DNA of 46,486 bases from Cytophagales bacterium (GCA_013297755.1 JAAFIH010000033.1:1-46486); one strand, 5' to 3'; positions 22,974 to 33,196 are shown, counted from the stretch's first letter. A program made the numbers and translations. Notes: generated by a model not told the origin, from the letters alone.

Positions 22974-25409
22974 TTACTTTTTCTTTGGAGAGCTGATTTT
23001 AGTTTTTTCAACTTTAGAAGAAGCCGCTTTCTTAAATGGTTTTGCCGATTTGGGTGCTGTTTCAGTTGGTGTAGTAGCTTTTTTGAAAAATCTACCCTTT
23101 TTAGGAGGTGCTTCGGCCGTTGCTGCTGCCAATTCTAAGCATTTTTCTAATGTAAGTTCCGTTGGAACAATATCTTTAGGTATTTTGACATTTAATTTTC
23201 CAGCCACTATATATGGGCCATAGCGTCCATTGAGTACTTTTATATCTGGGTTTTCTGGAAAATCTTTGATAAATTTATCAATTTCAGCTTGTCTTTTGGC
23301 CAAAATTATTTCTATACATCTATCTTCTGAAACCAACATAGGGTCGTCAGTTTTTGTAAGAGAATAAAATTTAGCATCATGTTGTACATAAGGGCCAAAT
23401 TTACCTACGGCCACTTTCATAGGTTTAGATTCAAATTCGCCAGAAATTCTAGGTAGTTTAAACAAGTCTAGGGCTTCGTCTACGGTTACGTTTTCCATCA
23501 ACATACCTTTTTTAAGGTTGGCATATTGTGGCTTTGGTATGTTTTCTTCTGTATTTTCGTTTTCGCCAAGTTGCACATAAGCACCATATTTGCCCAGTTT
23601 AATGTACATATTTTTGCCATTTTCGGGGTGCAGACCTATCAATCTTGTTGCCGAAACATCTTTTCTGGATATAGATTCAGATAATTCTACGGTTTTATGA
23701 AAGTCGGTATAAAAACCTTCAAGCATATTTTGCCAATCTACTTTGCCCTCTGCTATGTCATCAAATTCTTTTTCAACTTTGGCTGTAAATTGAAAATCTA
23801 TCACATTATCAAAATTTTGTACCAAAAAATCATTTACTACCATAGCTAAACTGGTAGGGAATAACTTGGCTTTTTCGGCTCCAAATACCTCCTTTTTTAT
23901 AGATTCAGATATTTTATCAGATTTTAGCGTAATAATTTTGAAATTTCTATCTTTACCTTCACGATTTTCTTTCACTACATAGTCACGTTTTTGCACAGTA
24001 GTAATGGTGGGAGCATACGTAGATGGTCGCCCAATGCCAAGTTCTTCTAGTTTTTTGACTAAACTTGCCTCTGTGTATCTTGGGGCAGGTCTCGAGAATC
24101 TTTGAGTAGCGTTCATTTCGCCAAGTTGTAATATTTCGCCTAGTTTTAGTGGTGGCAATGTAGTACTTCCGCCCTCTTCGTCTTCGTTTTCATCATCGTT
24201 TGACTCAAGATATACTTTCAAAAAACCGTCAAATTTGATAACCTCACCTGAGGCTGTTAGATTTTGATTATTTGTACTTATATTAATGCTCAAAGTTGTG
24301 CGTTCGACTTCAGCATCTGCCATTTGAGAAGCGATGGCACGTTTCCAAATCAATTCATATAATTTTTTTTCGTTTGCATCGGCACCAGCACTATGCACCG
24401 TAAAATTGGTAGGACGCACAGCTTCGTGGGCCTCTTGAGCTGATTCGTTTTTGGTCTTAAAACGTCTTGGTTTAGAATATTTGTCTCCATATTCGCTCGA
24501 AATGGCGTTTTTAGCACTCTCGATAGCATCCTCAGATAGGTTGGTGCTGTCGGTACGCATGTAGGTTATTTTTCCACTTTCGTATAGTTTTTGAGCCACA
24601 GCCATGGTCTGTGAAACCGAAAAGTACAATTTTCTACTTGCTTCTTGTTGCAATGTAGATGTTGTAAATGGTGCAGCAGGCGATTTTGTAGCTTGTTTTT
24701 TGTCAATATTGGCCACACTATATTTTGCACCAATACAAGATTCCAAAAATTTGAGGGCTTCTTGTTCAGTTTTAAATTTTGTGGGTAGCTCTGCTACTAG
24801 CTTTTTTGTACCAGATATTTCAAAAATGGCTTTAATATTAAACTGAAAAGCCGATGTATGAGCATCAATTTCCCGTTCTCGCTCCACCACAAGCCTTACA
24901 GCCACAGATTGAACTCGGCCAGCCGAAAGTCCCGTTTTAATTTTTTTCCAAAGAACAGGCGATAATTCATATCCCACCAACCTATCCAAAACCCTGCGTG
25001 CTTGTTGTGCATTGACTAAATCAATATCTATTTTACGTGGGTTTTCTATAGATTTTAGAATGGCTTTTTTGGTAATTTCTCTAAAAACAATTCTTTTCGT
25101 TTTTGATTCCTTTAGTTCTAGCGATTCTTTGAGATGCCACGAAATAGCCTCCCCCTCACGGTCGTCATCGGATGCTAGCCATACTGTTTCGGCTTGGTCG
25201 GCAAGTTTTCTAAGTCCTTTTACAGTATCTATTTTATCAGAAGAAACCTCGTAACTAGGCTTAAATTTGTTGGCTACATCAATCCCAAGCCCTTTTTCGG
25301 GTAGGTCTCTTACGTGTCCATAACTCGATTTTACTACAAAGTCGTCTCCCAAATATCCTTCTATGGTTTTTGCTTTTGCTGGAGATTCTACTATAACTAA
25401 ATTCTTCAT
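22974..25409 (-). CDS. topA: DNA topoisomerase I
   Basis: This 811-residue type IA enzyme has a Toprim domain at the N-terminus (VESPAKAKTIEGYLG, WLASDDDREGEAISWHL). The catalytic tyrosine is in KITYMRTDSTNLSEDA. It also has the LSAGRVQSVAVRLV motif and several C-terminal Toprim-C repeats (KYGAYVQLGENENTEE, KFGPYVQHDAKF, RYGPYIVAGKLN). The tail from about 770 is lysine- and alanine-rich (KKGRFFKKATTPTETAPKSA), usual in Bacteroidota TopA. It relaxes negative supercoils. Confidence 0.96.
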   Translation of the reverse strand: MKNLVIVESPAKAKTIEGYLGDDFVVKSSYGHVRDLPEKGLGIDVANKFKPSYEVSSDKIDTVKGLRKLADQAETVWLASDDDREGEAISWHLKESLELKESKTKRIVFREITKKAILKSIENPRKIDIDLVNAQQARRVLDRLVGYELSPVLWKKIKTGLSAGRVQSVAVRLVVEREREIDAHTSAFQFNIKAIFEISGTKKLVAELPTKFKTEQEALKFLESCIGAKYSVANIDKKQATKSPAAPFTTSTLQQEASRKLYFSVSQTMAVAQKLYESGKITYMRTDSTNLSEDAIESAKNAISSEYGDKYSKPRRFKTKNESAQEAHEAVRPTNFTVHSAGADANEKKLYELIWKRAIASQMADAEVERTTLSINISTNNQNLTASGEVIKFDGFLKVYLESNDDENEDEEGGSTTLPPLKLGEILQLGEMNATQRFSRPAPRYTEASLVKKLEELGIGRPSTYAPTITTVQKRDYVVKENREGKDRNFKIITLKSDKISESIKKEVFGAEKAKLFPTSLAMVVNDFLVQNFDNVIDFQFTAKVEKEFDDIAEGKVDWQNMLEGFYTDFHKTVELSESISRKDVSATRLIGLHPENGKNMYIKLGKYGAYVQLGENENTEENIPKPQYANLKKGMLMENVTVDEALDLFKLPRISGEFESKPMKVAVGKFGPYVQHDAKFYSLTKTDDPMLVSEDRCIEIILAKRQAEIDKFIKDFPENPDIKVLNGRYGPYIVAGKLNVKIPKDIVPTELTLEKCLELAAATAEAPPKKGRFFKKATTPTETAPKSAKPFKKAASSKVEKTKISSPKKK

Positions 25410-25568
25410 TTAATACGAATTAGTAAATTATTTTATTATTTTTGTGGCTGTTGTTTCAAAAATATTCCTGCAAATGTTGTCAATTAAATTTTAAAATTGC
25501 AAACAAAGTCAAATATTTAACACATATATATATAATAAGTTTAAAAAAAAGTAACTTTAAATTTTCAA

Positions 25569-26075
25569 ATGGCCAAAAAACTCATCCTAGTCCGACATGC
25601 AAAATCTGACCATTCTGTGTCAGGCCAAAAAGATTTTGATCGTGAATTAAATGCCGAAGGCCATCGCATAGCTCCTAGAATGGGCAATAGATTTGCAAAA
25701 AAAAATATTCCATTTGATGCTTTTGTTTCGAGTCCTGCCCAGCGTGCCAAATCTACTGCTGAGTATTTTGCCGAACAATTGAAATACGATTTTGATAAGA
25801 TTATTTATAATGAAAATATTTATGAGGCCTCTGTAAGAGTGCTTTTACATGAAATTTCTGAATTTGACGATAGTTTTCAAACAGTAATTATGTTTGGACA
25901 TAATCCAGGATTTTCTTACCTTGCCGAATCGCTTACCAAAGCCGAAATTGGCGATATGCCCACCTGTGCCATTATAGAAATGGATTTTGATATAAAAACA
26001 TGGAAAGAAATAGCCCAAACCAAAGGCAAACTTTTAGATTTTGACTACCCTGATAAGCAAGAAATTAAAGATTAA
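25569..26075 (+). CDS. SixA-like histidine phosphatase
   Basis: This 168-residue protein of the histidine phosphatase superfamily has the R9-H10-A motif at the N-terminus (LILVRHAKSDHS), a KDFDRELNAEG stretch, FVSSPAQRAKSTAEYF with the second arginine, and MFGHNPGFSYLAESL with the second catalytic histidine. The size and layout match SixA, which dephosphorylates histidine phosphotransfer proteins, although Bacteroidota homologues have not been assigned a partner here. It is a monocistronic plus-strand gene, divergent from topA. Confidence 0.85.
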   Translation: MAKKLILVRHAKSDHSVSGQKDFDRELNAEGHRIAPRMGNRFAKKNIPFDAFVSSPAQRAKSTAEYFAEQLKYDFDKIIYNENIYEASVRVLLHEISEFDDSFQTVIMFGHNPGFSYLAESLTKAEIGDMPTCAIIEMDFDIKTWKEIAQTKGKLLDFDYPDKQEIKD

Positions 26076-26233
26076 TAATTAAACTTTTATTTTTATTTAA
26101 AAATCTTGACTTTTGTTTTAAGCGAAATAGATTTTCATTAGATTCATTTAGAATCTACAAAAAAATATTATTAAAGAAAAAACGATTATTATATTTTACT
26201 CAATATTTTTAAAAAAAATTGGTATTTATAATC

Positions 26234-26324
26234 CAATGTTGTTTACTAAAACATTTTTTATTGCCTCTATCTTAGTCTTTCAAGAAAGGAGAAAGACAAT
26301 TTGATTATTAAGTAAACTACATTG
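26234..26324. other. 91-bp inverted-repeat structure with inner hairpin
   Basis: The outer arms caatgttgtttact (26234-26247) and agtaaactacattg (26311-26324) match at 13 of 14 positions. An inner perfect 7-bp stem gtctttc/gaaagac (26275-26281, 26291-26297) lies inside. It could be a MITE remnant or a structured RNA. The rest of 26076-26342 shows no gene I can support. Confidence 0.5.
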
Positions 26325-26342
26325 ATATGTATTCCCACAAAG

Positions 26343-27371
26343 TTATATCACTTTTTGATTTATTTTATTTTCAAAATAATCAAATTTTTCTATTTCTTTT
26401 TTAACCTCATCAATTAATTGTTGTTCTGTTGGTAAATAAAGTTGGTATTTGCTCGCAACTATATTTGAATTTTTCTCTGGAAGAGTTATTTTTACCATTG
26501 CATCGTTTTTATCTGTACACAAAATGATACCAATAGTTGGGTTTTCAAAATCTTGTTTTTCAAAGCGATCGTAATAATTTACATACATTTGTAATTGGCC
26601 AATATCTTGGTGAGTAAGTTTATTAGTTTTTATTTCAATAATTACAAAGCATTGTAAGAGCCTATTATAGAAAACAAGGTCTATAAAAAACTCATCGCCA
26701 TCAATATGAATGCGTTTTTGTCTTGCTACAAAAGAAAATCCATTACCAAGTTCTAATATAAAATCCTGCAAATGAGTAATAATTCCTGTTTCTATATCTT
26801 TTTCATAATAAGTTGCTTCTCTTTTCAAACCTAGAAATTCTAATACTATGGGGTCTTTTATAATTTCTTTGGCATCTGTGGGAAGTTTTTCTTCTCTGGC
26901 CACTGCCAATACATCTTTAATATTATTGCTTAGTAAAAGTCGTTCAAATAATTGGCTGTTTACTTGACGTTCTAATTGACGTGCTGTCCAGTTATTTTTG
27001 TCAGATTCAGCGATATAAAACGCTCTTTTATCCTGGTTTTCAATACGAATGAAGGTTCTATAATGTGTCCAACTGAATTGTGAACGCAGTGCGTTCACAA
27101 TTGGAAACGCTCTATAAAACTGTCGAAATAAATTCAACTGTCTATAAGAAAACCCAGTTCCAAACTGAGGTTCTAGGGCTTCAGCTAGTGATTTTATTAA
27201 AAATTCGCCATAGCTTGCACGCTCTTTACCAGATTGTTCTTCTTCAAAAATAACTTTACCTATTTGCCAATACATCAACACTCTTTCAGAATCAACAGAG
27301 CGAATGGCCCTTTCTTTGCTATTGGTAATGATAGACTGAATCTGGTGGATGAGTTGTGAGGGTGTTAGCAT
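26343..27371 (-). CDS. DUF1016 / YhcG-family PD-(D/E)XK nuclease-domain protein
   Basis: This 342-residue protein has an N-terminal DUF1016_N helical domain (VLMYWQIGKVIFEEEQSGKE through FSYRQLNLFRQFYRAFP, about 20-140). The C-terminal nuclease domain (about 165-330) has D231 in FFIDLVFY and E246/K248 in IIEIKTNK, the PD-(D/E)XK core. The family is linked to mobile DNA and restriction-like functions, but its biochemical role is not settled. Residues 90-98 are encoded by a perfect 27-bp palindrome. The gene is likely intact. Confidence 0.88.
   Translation of the reverse strand: MLTPSQLIHQIQSIITNSKERAIRSVDSERVLMYWQIGKVIFEEEQSGKERASYGEFLIKSLAEALEPQFGTGFSYRQLNLFRQFYRAFPIVNALRSQFSWTHYRTFIRIENQDKRAFYIAESDKNNWTARQLERQVNSQLFERLLLSNNIKDVLAVAREEKLPTDAKEIIKDPIVLEFLGLKREATYYEKDIETGIITHLQDFILELGNGFSFVARQKRIHIDGDEFFIDLVFYNRLLQCFVIIEIKTNKLTHQDIGQLQMYVNYYDRFEKQDFENPTIGIILCTDKNDAMVKITLPEKNSNIVASKYQLYLPTEQQLIDEVKKEIEKFDYFENKINQKVI
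27076..27102. repeat. 27-bp perfect palindrome inside DUF1016 gene
   Basis: The arms aattgtgaacgca and tgcgttcacaatt pair perfectly around a single G. It lies within the coding sequence, encoding about IVNALRSQF of the conserved helical domain. It has the same one-base-centre geometry as the palindromes at 1770 and 44613. Confidence 0.8.
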
Positions 27372-27389
27372 AGCTTATATTATTGTTTA

Positions 27390-27420
27390 CAAAGATATAT
27401 TATTTTGAATTTTATTACAA
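27390..27420 (-). promoter_or_regulatory. Promoter of DUF1016 gene
   Basis: On the minus strand TTG, 20 bases, then TATCTTTG (27390-27397) lies 18 bases before the start codon. The remainder of 27421-27790 is AT-rich with no gene visible. Confidence 0.5.
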
Positions 27421-27848
27421 AAAATCATATATCAAAATTATTTCTGCAATACGTTTTCAGAATAAGTTAAAACTTTAATCACAATTAAATAATTTGAAAG
27501 TAAGAATAAGAATTAATTGAAACTTAAAGTGCATCTGTTTTGCATAAAAATATAAAGAAAAATTCAAAAATCTATATCCTCTAAATCTAAAAAAAGGCTG
27601 AAGTTAGGATTGTGTAAATTTTGTAAGAATTTATTAGATAAAACATAAAAATGATGACTTAAATGAAATTATGATAATCATGCCATCGTATTAACTGGCC
27701 TCCTAAGACATATTAAAATATTGTAAATTTTGATTTAGATTATTAATAATTTAATAACTGCTTTTAAAATTTTTAAAAAAAATAAGCGTATAAATTTGCC
27801 GCTATGATAAATTAAAAATCTAAAGAATATAAGGACAATATCAAAATA

Positions 27849-29870
27849 ATGAAAAATTTAAGTCTATACAAAACTTATATATACATTTTTGCCGTTTCAA
27901 TCATAGTTTTACTTGTGGTATCAGCTATCACAATTATGATAGCTTTCAACAAAATCCAAGAGGCTAAAAACTATTCAAAACTAACTTCACAGATTTCGAT
28001 CAATATACATCAAGCAAATAGTAGTATTAAAAATTATTTACTTAACATTTATATAGACCATCAAAAAAATAATAAAACTAATTTAGAGCAATCTAAAGTA
28101 ATTATAGAAAAAACAAAAAAAATAATTGAAAAAAGTAATAATTATAAAAATAGTGAATATAAAAATATTATAGATAAACTAAATGAAATTGAAATTATAT
28201 TACAAAAAATAAATAATTTACAACAAACTAGGGGATTTAAAGATACAGGATTAGAGGGCTTGATGCGACAAGCTGTACACGAGATTGAAAACAAAATTGA
28301 TATTAAATCTAAGCTACTTTTACTCAACCTAAGAAAGCATGAAAAAGACTTTTTCTTACGAAAAGACACTTCCTATATACCAAAACATGAGGCAATATAT
28401 TCAGAACTTAAAAATATTTTAAAAACTGATAAAAATAAAGATTTAGAAATAAATATTGAAAAATATTATAGCTGTTTCATCAAAATTGTAGCAATAGAAA
28501 AACAAATGGGACTTACATTAAATCAAGGTTTGATTGGAGAACTAGCTTCAAACTTTGCAACTATTGACACCCAAAATATGCTGCTGAGCGAAAACACAGA
28601 AAGGATTAGTAATAAATCTAAAAGCTTGATGACTTATATTATTATTTTTTTAGTTGCATTGGTTAGTGTATTAATCTTGGCTACGATTAGTTTTATACAG
28701 TATTTTAATAAAGAAATTATCAATCCAATATCATTCATACAAGAAATTTCTGAAAAATTGGTTAGTGGATGTTTAAGATTTGAAATAAAAAATGAATCTA
28801 AAAATGGAATTTTAAGCCATACTTTGAGTAACTTCAACAAAATAGTACAAAATTATATGAACACATTTTCGGCTTTGGAGTCGATTTTGAATTTTAATCA
28901 AGAAATAAAACTTACTCCAAAAAGTAACAACGATGACGCTACTTTAAAATTAATTGAGATAAAAAACTTTGTGTTTGAAAAAAACGAACAAGATATTCAA
29001 AGACAATATTTTGACAATGGACTTAAACATATTTCTATACTTTTATTTCAGAAAAAAAACCACTCTGAAATATATAATGAAATTACAAGCTATATTGTAA
29101 AGTACTTAAAAGCTAATCAAGCTGGATTTTTTATTCAATCCACAGAAAATGAAACAAACTATGATTTAGTAGCTTGTTATGCATATAACAGAAAAAAATA
29201 TCAAACTAAATCAATTTCTTTGGGAGAGGGGCTACTTGGTCAGTGTGCTTATGAGAAATCTACTATTTTTTTAACAGATTTGCCACAAAATTATACTACA
29301 ATAACATCTGGTCTTGGGCATACTACGCCCCAATGCATTGCCATAGTGCCTTTTATGACAGACAACAGAGTTGTTGCTTTATTTGAAATTTGTTGTTTCA
29401 AAACTTTTAAACCAGAAGAAATAAAATTTTTAGAAAAATGTGGAGACTTAATTGCATCAGCTATTTTAAACGAAAAATTATTAATCAAAACAGAAAAATT
29501 GCTTCTTGAAAGCAAAAATCATGTTGAATTATTAAACAAAAAAAATATTGAATATTCTGATATATATAGTAAAACAAAATTATTTGAAGAAGATAGTAAA
29601 ATAAAAAATATCGAATTATTACTTCTATTAGAAGATAAAGAATTAGAAATTAAAAACTTAAATATTCAAAAATTGTCGATAGAAGATGCCTTTATCAACG
29701 AAAAAATAATATTAAAATCTAAAATAAACGAATTGAATGAGAGATTAAACTCTATTGTAAGTCTGAAAAATGAATTTATGATTAACGATTTTATAGACAA
29801 TAATTTAAGTAATAACTTGAACAAAAAAAAGCATTACTCACGAAAAATTGAATATTATTTAGATAATTAA
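27849..29870 (+). CDS. Membrane sensor protein with GAF domain, no kinase
   Basis: This 673-residue protein has transmembrane segments at about 9-32 and 260-283, enclosing an extracytoplasmic helical sensor with QTRGFKDTGLEGLMRQAVHE and LLNLRKHEKDFFLRKDTSYI. That is the HBM-like helical sensing pattern. A HAMP-like linker follows, then a GAF domain (about 395-545: SISLGEGLLGQCAYEKSTIF, IAIVPFMTDNRVVALFEICC) and a C-terminal coiled coil. No histidine kinase, cyclase or chemoreceptor output domain is present. The gene is 12 bases upstream of a histidine kinase with the same sensor. A TAAATTTG box at 27791-27798 may be its -7 element. Confidence 0.75.
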   Translation: MKNLSLYKTYIYIFAVSIIVLLVVSAITIMIAFNKIQEAKNYSKLTSQISINIHQANSSIKNYLLNIYIDHQKNNKTNLEQSKVIIEKTKKIIEKSNNYKNSEYKNIIDKLNEIEIILQKINNLQQTRGFKDTGLEGLMRQAVHEIENKIDIKSKLLLLNLRKHEKDFFLRKDTSYIPKHEAIYSELKNILKTDKNKDLEINIEKYYSCFIKIVAIEKQMGLTLNQGLIGELASNFATIDTQNMLLSENTERISNKSKSLMTYIIIFLVALVSVLILATISFIQYFNKEIINPISFIQEISEKLVSGCLRFEIKNESKNGILSHTLSNFNKIVQNYMNTFSALESILNFNQEIKLTPKSNNDDATLKLIEIKNFVFEKNEQDIQRQYFDNGLKHISILLFQKKNHSEIYNEITSYIVKYLKANQAGFFIQSTENETNYDLVACYAYNRKKYQTKSISLGEGLLGQCAYEKSTIFLTDLPQNYTTITSGLGHTTPQCIAIVPFMTDNRVVALFEICCFKTFKPEEIKFLEKCGDLIASAILNEKLLIKTEKLLLESKNHVELLNKKNIEYSDIYSKTKLFEEDSKIKNIELLLLLEDKELEIKNLNIQKLSIEDAFINEKIILKSKINELNERLNSIVSLKNEFMINDFIDNNLSNNLNKKKHYSRKIEYYLDN

Positions 29871-29882
29871 CCTTAATAAGAA

Positions 29883-31781
29883 ATGAAAAAAAAATATACA
29901 ACCCTAAGTGCTCGACTACTTTTATCTTATTTTGTATTTGTAGGATTAATCATTGGAGTAATCGTTTTTAGTTGGACTCTTTTTGAAAATTATAAACAAA
30001 TAAAAGCCTACCAAGATAATATTAATCAATTACTAGTATCTCAACTTAAAATATACAAATTAGAAAAAAATTTTATAAACGATGAGGTCAAAGATTCTAA
30101 TTTTTATATTTCAAACAAAAGCTATAATTTTGAAGAAATGCAAAAAGAAACCTCAATCTTTTTTGAAATAATTACTGAAATGAAAAAAACTACTATTTCC
30201 AAAAACAGAAATTTAGATGTAAACTACAGCGAACTACAACTGTATCTACAGGCTTATATCAATAATTTTTCAAAAATAGTTGATTTATACAAACAGAGAG
30301 GTTTCAAAGATTATGGCATAGAGGGCGAACTAAGAAGTATCATTCATGACCTTGAAAAAAACTATGATTCATTCAATAAAATAGATTTACTTACTTTAAG
30401 AAGAGTAGAAAAAGACTTTATTATACGTAAAGACACTCAATATATTGTAAGTATGTCAAAAAAACAAAATCAAATCCTAGAAAAAAATTATGTAAAATCT
30501 AACCCAGAATTGTCAATTAAACTAAAATCATATTTTGATTTATTTTTTCAACTAGCCTCTATTGAAAACAAAATAGGTATTGACCATAATAATGGACTAA
30601 AAGGTAAAACAGAATATTACTTCTTGAAAACAACTGAAAAACTAACTTTTTTGCAAAATGCTACTAAAGAACTAGAACAGATTGAGTATAAAAAAATCGT
30701 TTTTGACTTTATTTATGTAGTAATTTTAGCAATTATTATAGCGTTTTTACTTTCTTATATTATTACAAAATCTATTCATAATCCTATTGTAGAGATTGTA
30801 AGAATGATGAACGAAAAACAGGATTACCATTACACAAATATACCAGAGTTCACAAACAATACTTCGATTGAAGAAATAAAAACTATTCAAAATGGTTTTC
30901 TAAACATGTATATATCAATTTGTAAAAATATTTCGGAATTGGAAATACAAAATAAAAACTTACAAAATTTAAACCATTTACTTGCTGACACCAATGAAGA
31001 ACTAAAGCAACGTGAAATCAAACTCAATAAATCAAATAAATTAAAAGCTGTATTTATTTCAATTATTTCTCATGATATCAAAGGGCCATTAAATTCGCTT
31101 AAAGGTTTTTTGGATATTATTGTAGATTACCCAAACGCTATTTCAGAGACAGACAAAATTTTGCATTTTAAAAAAATAAGAGAAAATACTCATTTACAGA
31201 TAAATTTGCTTACAAACCTGCTTGTTTGGACAAATTCGCAAGATCAAGAGTTTAAAATAAATAAGACTTCTTTTGATGTTTTAGAAATTTTGGACTGTTG
31301 TTTAGATTTACTTAACGAAAATTTAATTAAAAAAAATATTACAATAGTGAATCATATTACAAATTTTGAATTGATGACTGACAAAAATATGATTGAATTG
31401 GTGTTTAGAAACTTAATATCTAATGCAATAAAATTCTCTAAAAATAACTCAAAAATTACTTTAAATGTTGAAAAAAAAGAACAAAATGTAGTTTTTTCAG
31501 TGATGGACAATGGTGTTGGAATTAGTAAAGAAAGCCTTGAAACATTAAATCAATTTAACCAACAAATATCAAGTAGAGGCACCGAAAACGAAATTGGAAC
31601 AGGATTTGGTTTATTGTTTTGTCATTCTTTTGTGGCCAAATTAGGTGGAGAGCTCAAAATTTATAGTACAAAAGGCTCAGGTACAACTGTCTATTTTTCA
31701 ATTCCAAGTGATGATACTTTTAGCCATTCAATAATTACAGAAACAGAAAATTTTAATTCAAGTGTGTTGAATTATGCTTAG
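29883..31781 (+). CDS. Membrane sensor histidine kinase
   Basis: This 632-residue protein has membrane segments at about 10-31 and 279-300 around a sensor with QRGFKDYGIEGELRSIIHDL and LLTLRRVEKDFIIRKDTQYI, nearly matching the upstream protein. The kinase part has the H box with H397 (IISHDIKGPLNS), N box (NLISNAIKFSKN), G1 (DNGVGIS) and G2 (GTGFGLLFCHSF). No receiver domain or response-regulator gene is adjacent. It probably works with the upstream GAF protein as one sensory unit. Confidence 0.9.
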   Translation: MKKKYTTLSARLLLSYFVFVGLIIGVIVFSWTLFENYKQIKAYQDNINQLLVSQLKIYKLEKNFINDEVKDSNFYISNKSYNFEEMQKETSIFFEIITEMKKTTISKNRNLDVNYSELQLYLQAYINNFSKIVDLYKQRGFKDYGIEGELRSIIHDLEKNYDSFNKIDLLTLRRVEKDFIIRKDTQYIVSMSKKQNQILEKNYVKSNPELSIKLKSYFDLFFQLASIENKIGIDHNNGLKGKTEYYFLKTTEKLTFLQNATKELEQIEYKKIVFDFIYVVILAIIIAFLLSYIITKSIHNPIVEIVRMMNEKQDYHYTNIPEFTNNTSIEEIKTIQNGFLNMYISICKNISELEIQNKNLQNLNHLLADTNEELKQREIKLNKSNKLKAVFISIISHDIKGPLNSLKGFLDIIVDYPNAISETDKILHFKKIRENTHLQINLLTNLLVWTNSQDQEFKINKTSFDVLEILDCCLDLLNENLIKKNITIVNHITNFELMTDKNMIELVFRNLISNAIKFSKNNSKITLNVEKKEQNVVFSVMDNGVGISKESLETLNQFNQQISSRGTENEIGTGFGLLFCHSFVAKLGGELKIYSTKGSGTTVYFSIPSDDTFSHSIITETENFNSSVLNYA

Positions 31782-31861
31782 AGAATATGGTAAAGATATA
31801 GATTTATGAAAATAAATTGATGTTAAAAATAACTTATAATTAAATTTTTAAAATAATTATA

Positions 31862-33196
31862 TTACTTTTTCTTACCTGACTTTGTTTTTGATTTGCCATA
31901 TTTTAATCTCATTTTGGCACCTCTTGTAAGATGTTGATTCGTTTTTTGGTTTTTTTCTGATTTTTCATGGAAAGAAGCACCCATATTTTCACGTTTGGGG
32001 GTTTTGATTTCAATATTTTTCATGAACAAATTTGGCTTTTCATCTTCTGTAAGTAAATCTGAAATGACTAAATTTTCGGGCAAATCCATGATTTTGATTC
32101 GTTTTTTCATCAACCCTTGAATTTGAGTTATACTAGGAGCATCTTTTTTGGTAATAAAAGTAATGGCTATGCCATTGGCATCTGCCCTACCCGTTCGGCC
32201 AATGCGATGAATATATTGCTCTGGAATTTCTGGTGTATCAAAATTAATCACATGCGATACCTCTGCAATGTCTATTCCCCTAGAAATGAGGTCGGTAGCT
32301 ATCAAAATTCTGGAAACACCAGACTTGAAATTACCAATGGCTTCGAAGCGTTTGGGCTGAGATTTGTTTGAGTGAATCACACTCATTTCATGTCCAAAAT
32401 AAGTTTCTAACTCAGCAAAAATAACATCAGCCATACTTTTGGAAGCCACAAATACTACTACTTTTGTCATAGCTTTATCGTTGGCTAGCAACAAATCAAG
32501 CATATTGACTTTGGTATGAAAATTAGGTAATTTATATCCTATTTGAGTAATATTTTTCAAAGGTGTGCCTGTAGGAGCTGCTTCAATTTTGATAGGATTA
32601 TTAAAATATTTTTGAATCAGCAACGCTACATCGTCTGTTGAAGTGGCCGAAAACATAATATTTTGTCTCTTTTGAGGCAAAAAATCTAAGATATGTTTGA
32701 TTTGAGCCCTAAATCCTAAGTTTAGCATTTCGTCTACTTCATCAATAATCAACCTTTTGATTGATTTAGATTTGAGTGTGCCATCACTAATAAAATCGAC
32801 CAATCGGCCAGGCGTAGCCACCAACACATCCAATTCGCCACTTACAGCCAGCCTTTGAGGATTGATATTGCTACCACCATAGACCCCCACAACTATTAAA
32901 TTGAGGTATGTAGACATTTTTTTAACCTCATCGACTACCTGAACTACCAATTCTCTTGTGGGTACTACAATGATAACTTGGGGTAATTTTTCTTTGGAAT
33001 ATGTGTACATTCGCAAGCAAGGAAGCAAATAAGCTAGCGTTTTGCCAGTGCCTGTTTGTGCAATTCCAAAAACATCTTTTCCTGACATGATAGGAGAAAA
33101 AGCCTTTTGTTGAATAACTGTTGGGTGTGCTAATCCATTGTCGTTCAACGATTTAAGCAAAGGAGTGTTTAAATTTAAAGATTCAAAAGTTATCAT
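31862..33196 (-). CDS. DEAD-box RNA helicase
   Basis: From the ATG at 33196 it has 444 residues. An upstream ATG at 33241 would add 15 residues unlike the family, and the Q motif begins right after 33196 (FESLNLNTPLLKSLNDNG). Motifs are AQTGTGKT, PTRELVVQV, TPGRLVDF, VDEVDEML (DEVD instead of DEAD), SAT, and HRIGRTGRA. The C-terminus is basic (KSEKNQKTNQHLTRGAKMRL). It is close to the RhlE/CsdA-like cold-shock and ribosome-assembly helicases of Bacteroidota. Confidence 0.92.
   Translation of the reverse strand: MITFESLNLNTPLLKSLNDNGLAHPTVIQQKAFSPIMSGKDVFGIAQTGTGKTLAYLLPCLRMYTYSKEKLPQVIIVVPTRELVVQVVDEVKKMSTYLNLIVVGVYGGSNINPQRLAVSGELDVLVATPGRLVDFISDGTLKSKSIKRLIIDEVDEMLNLGFRAQIKHILDFLPQKRQNIMFSATSTDDVALLIQKYFNNPIKIEAAPTGTPLKNITQIGYKLPNFHTKVNMLDLLLANDKAMTKVVVFVASKSMADVIFAELETYFGHEMSVIHSNKSQPKRFEAIGNFKSGVSRILIATDLISRGIDIAEVSHVINFDTPEIPEQYIHRIGRTGRADANGIAITFITKKDAPSITQIQGLMKKRIKIMDLPENLVISDLLTEDEKPNLFMKNIEIKTPKRENMGASFHEKSEKNQKTNQHLTRGAKMRLKYGKSKTKSGKKK

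Noticed and set aside
26331-26408. 25-residue ORF at the end of the DUF1016 gene
   Set aside because: It is mostly antisense to the DUF1016 coding end, and no supporting feature was seen.
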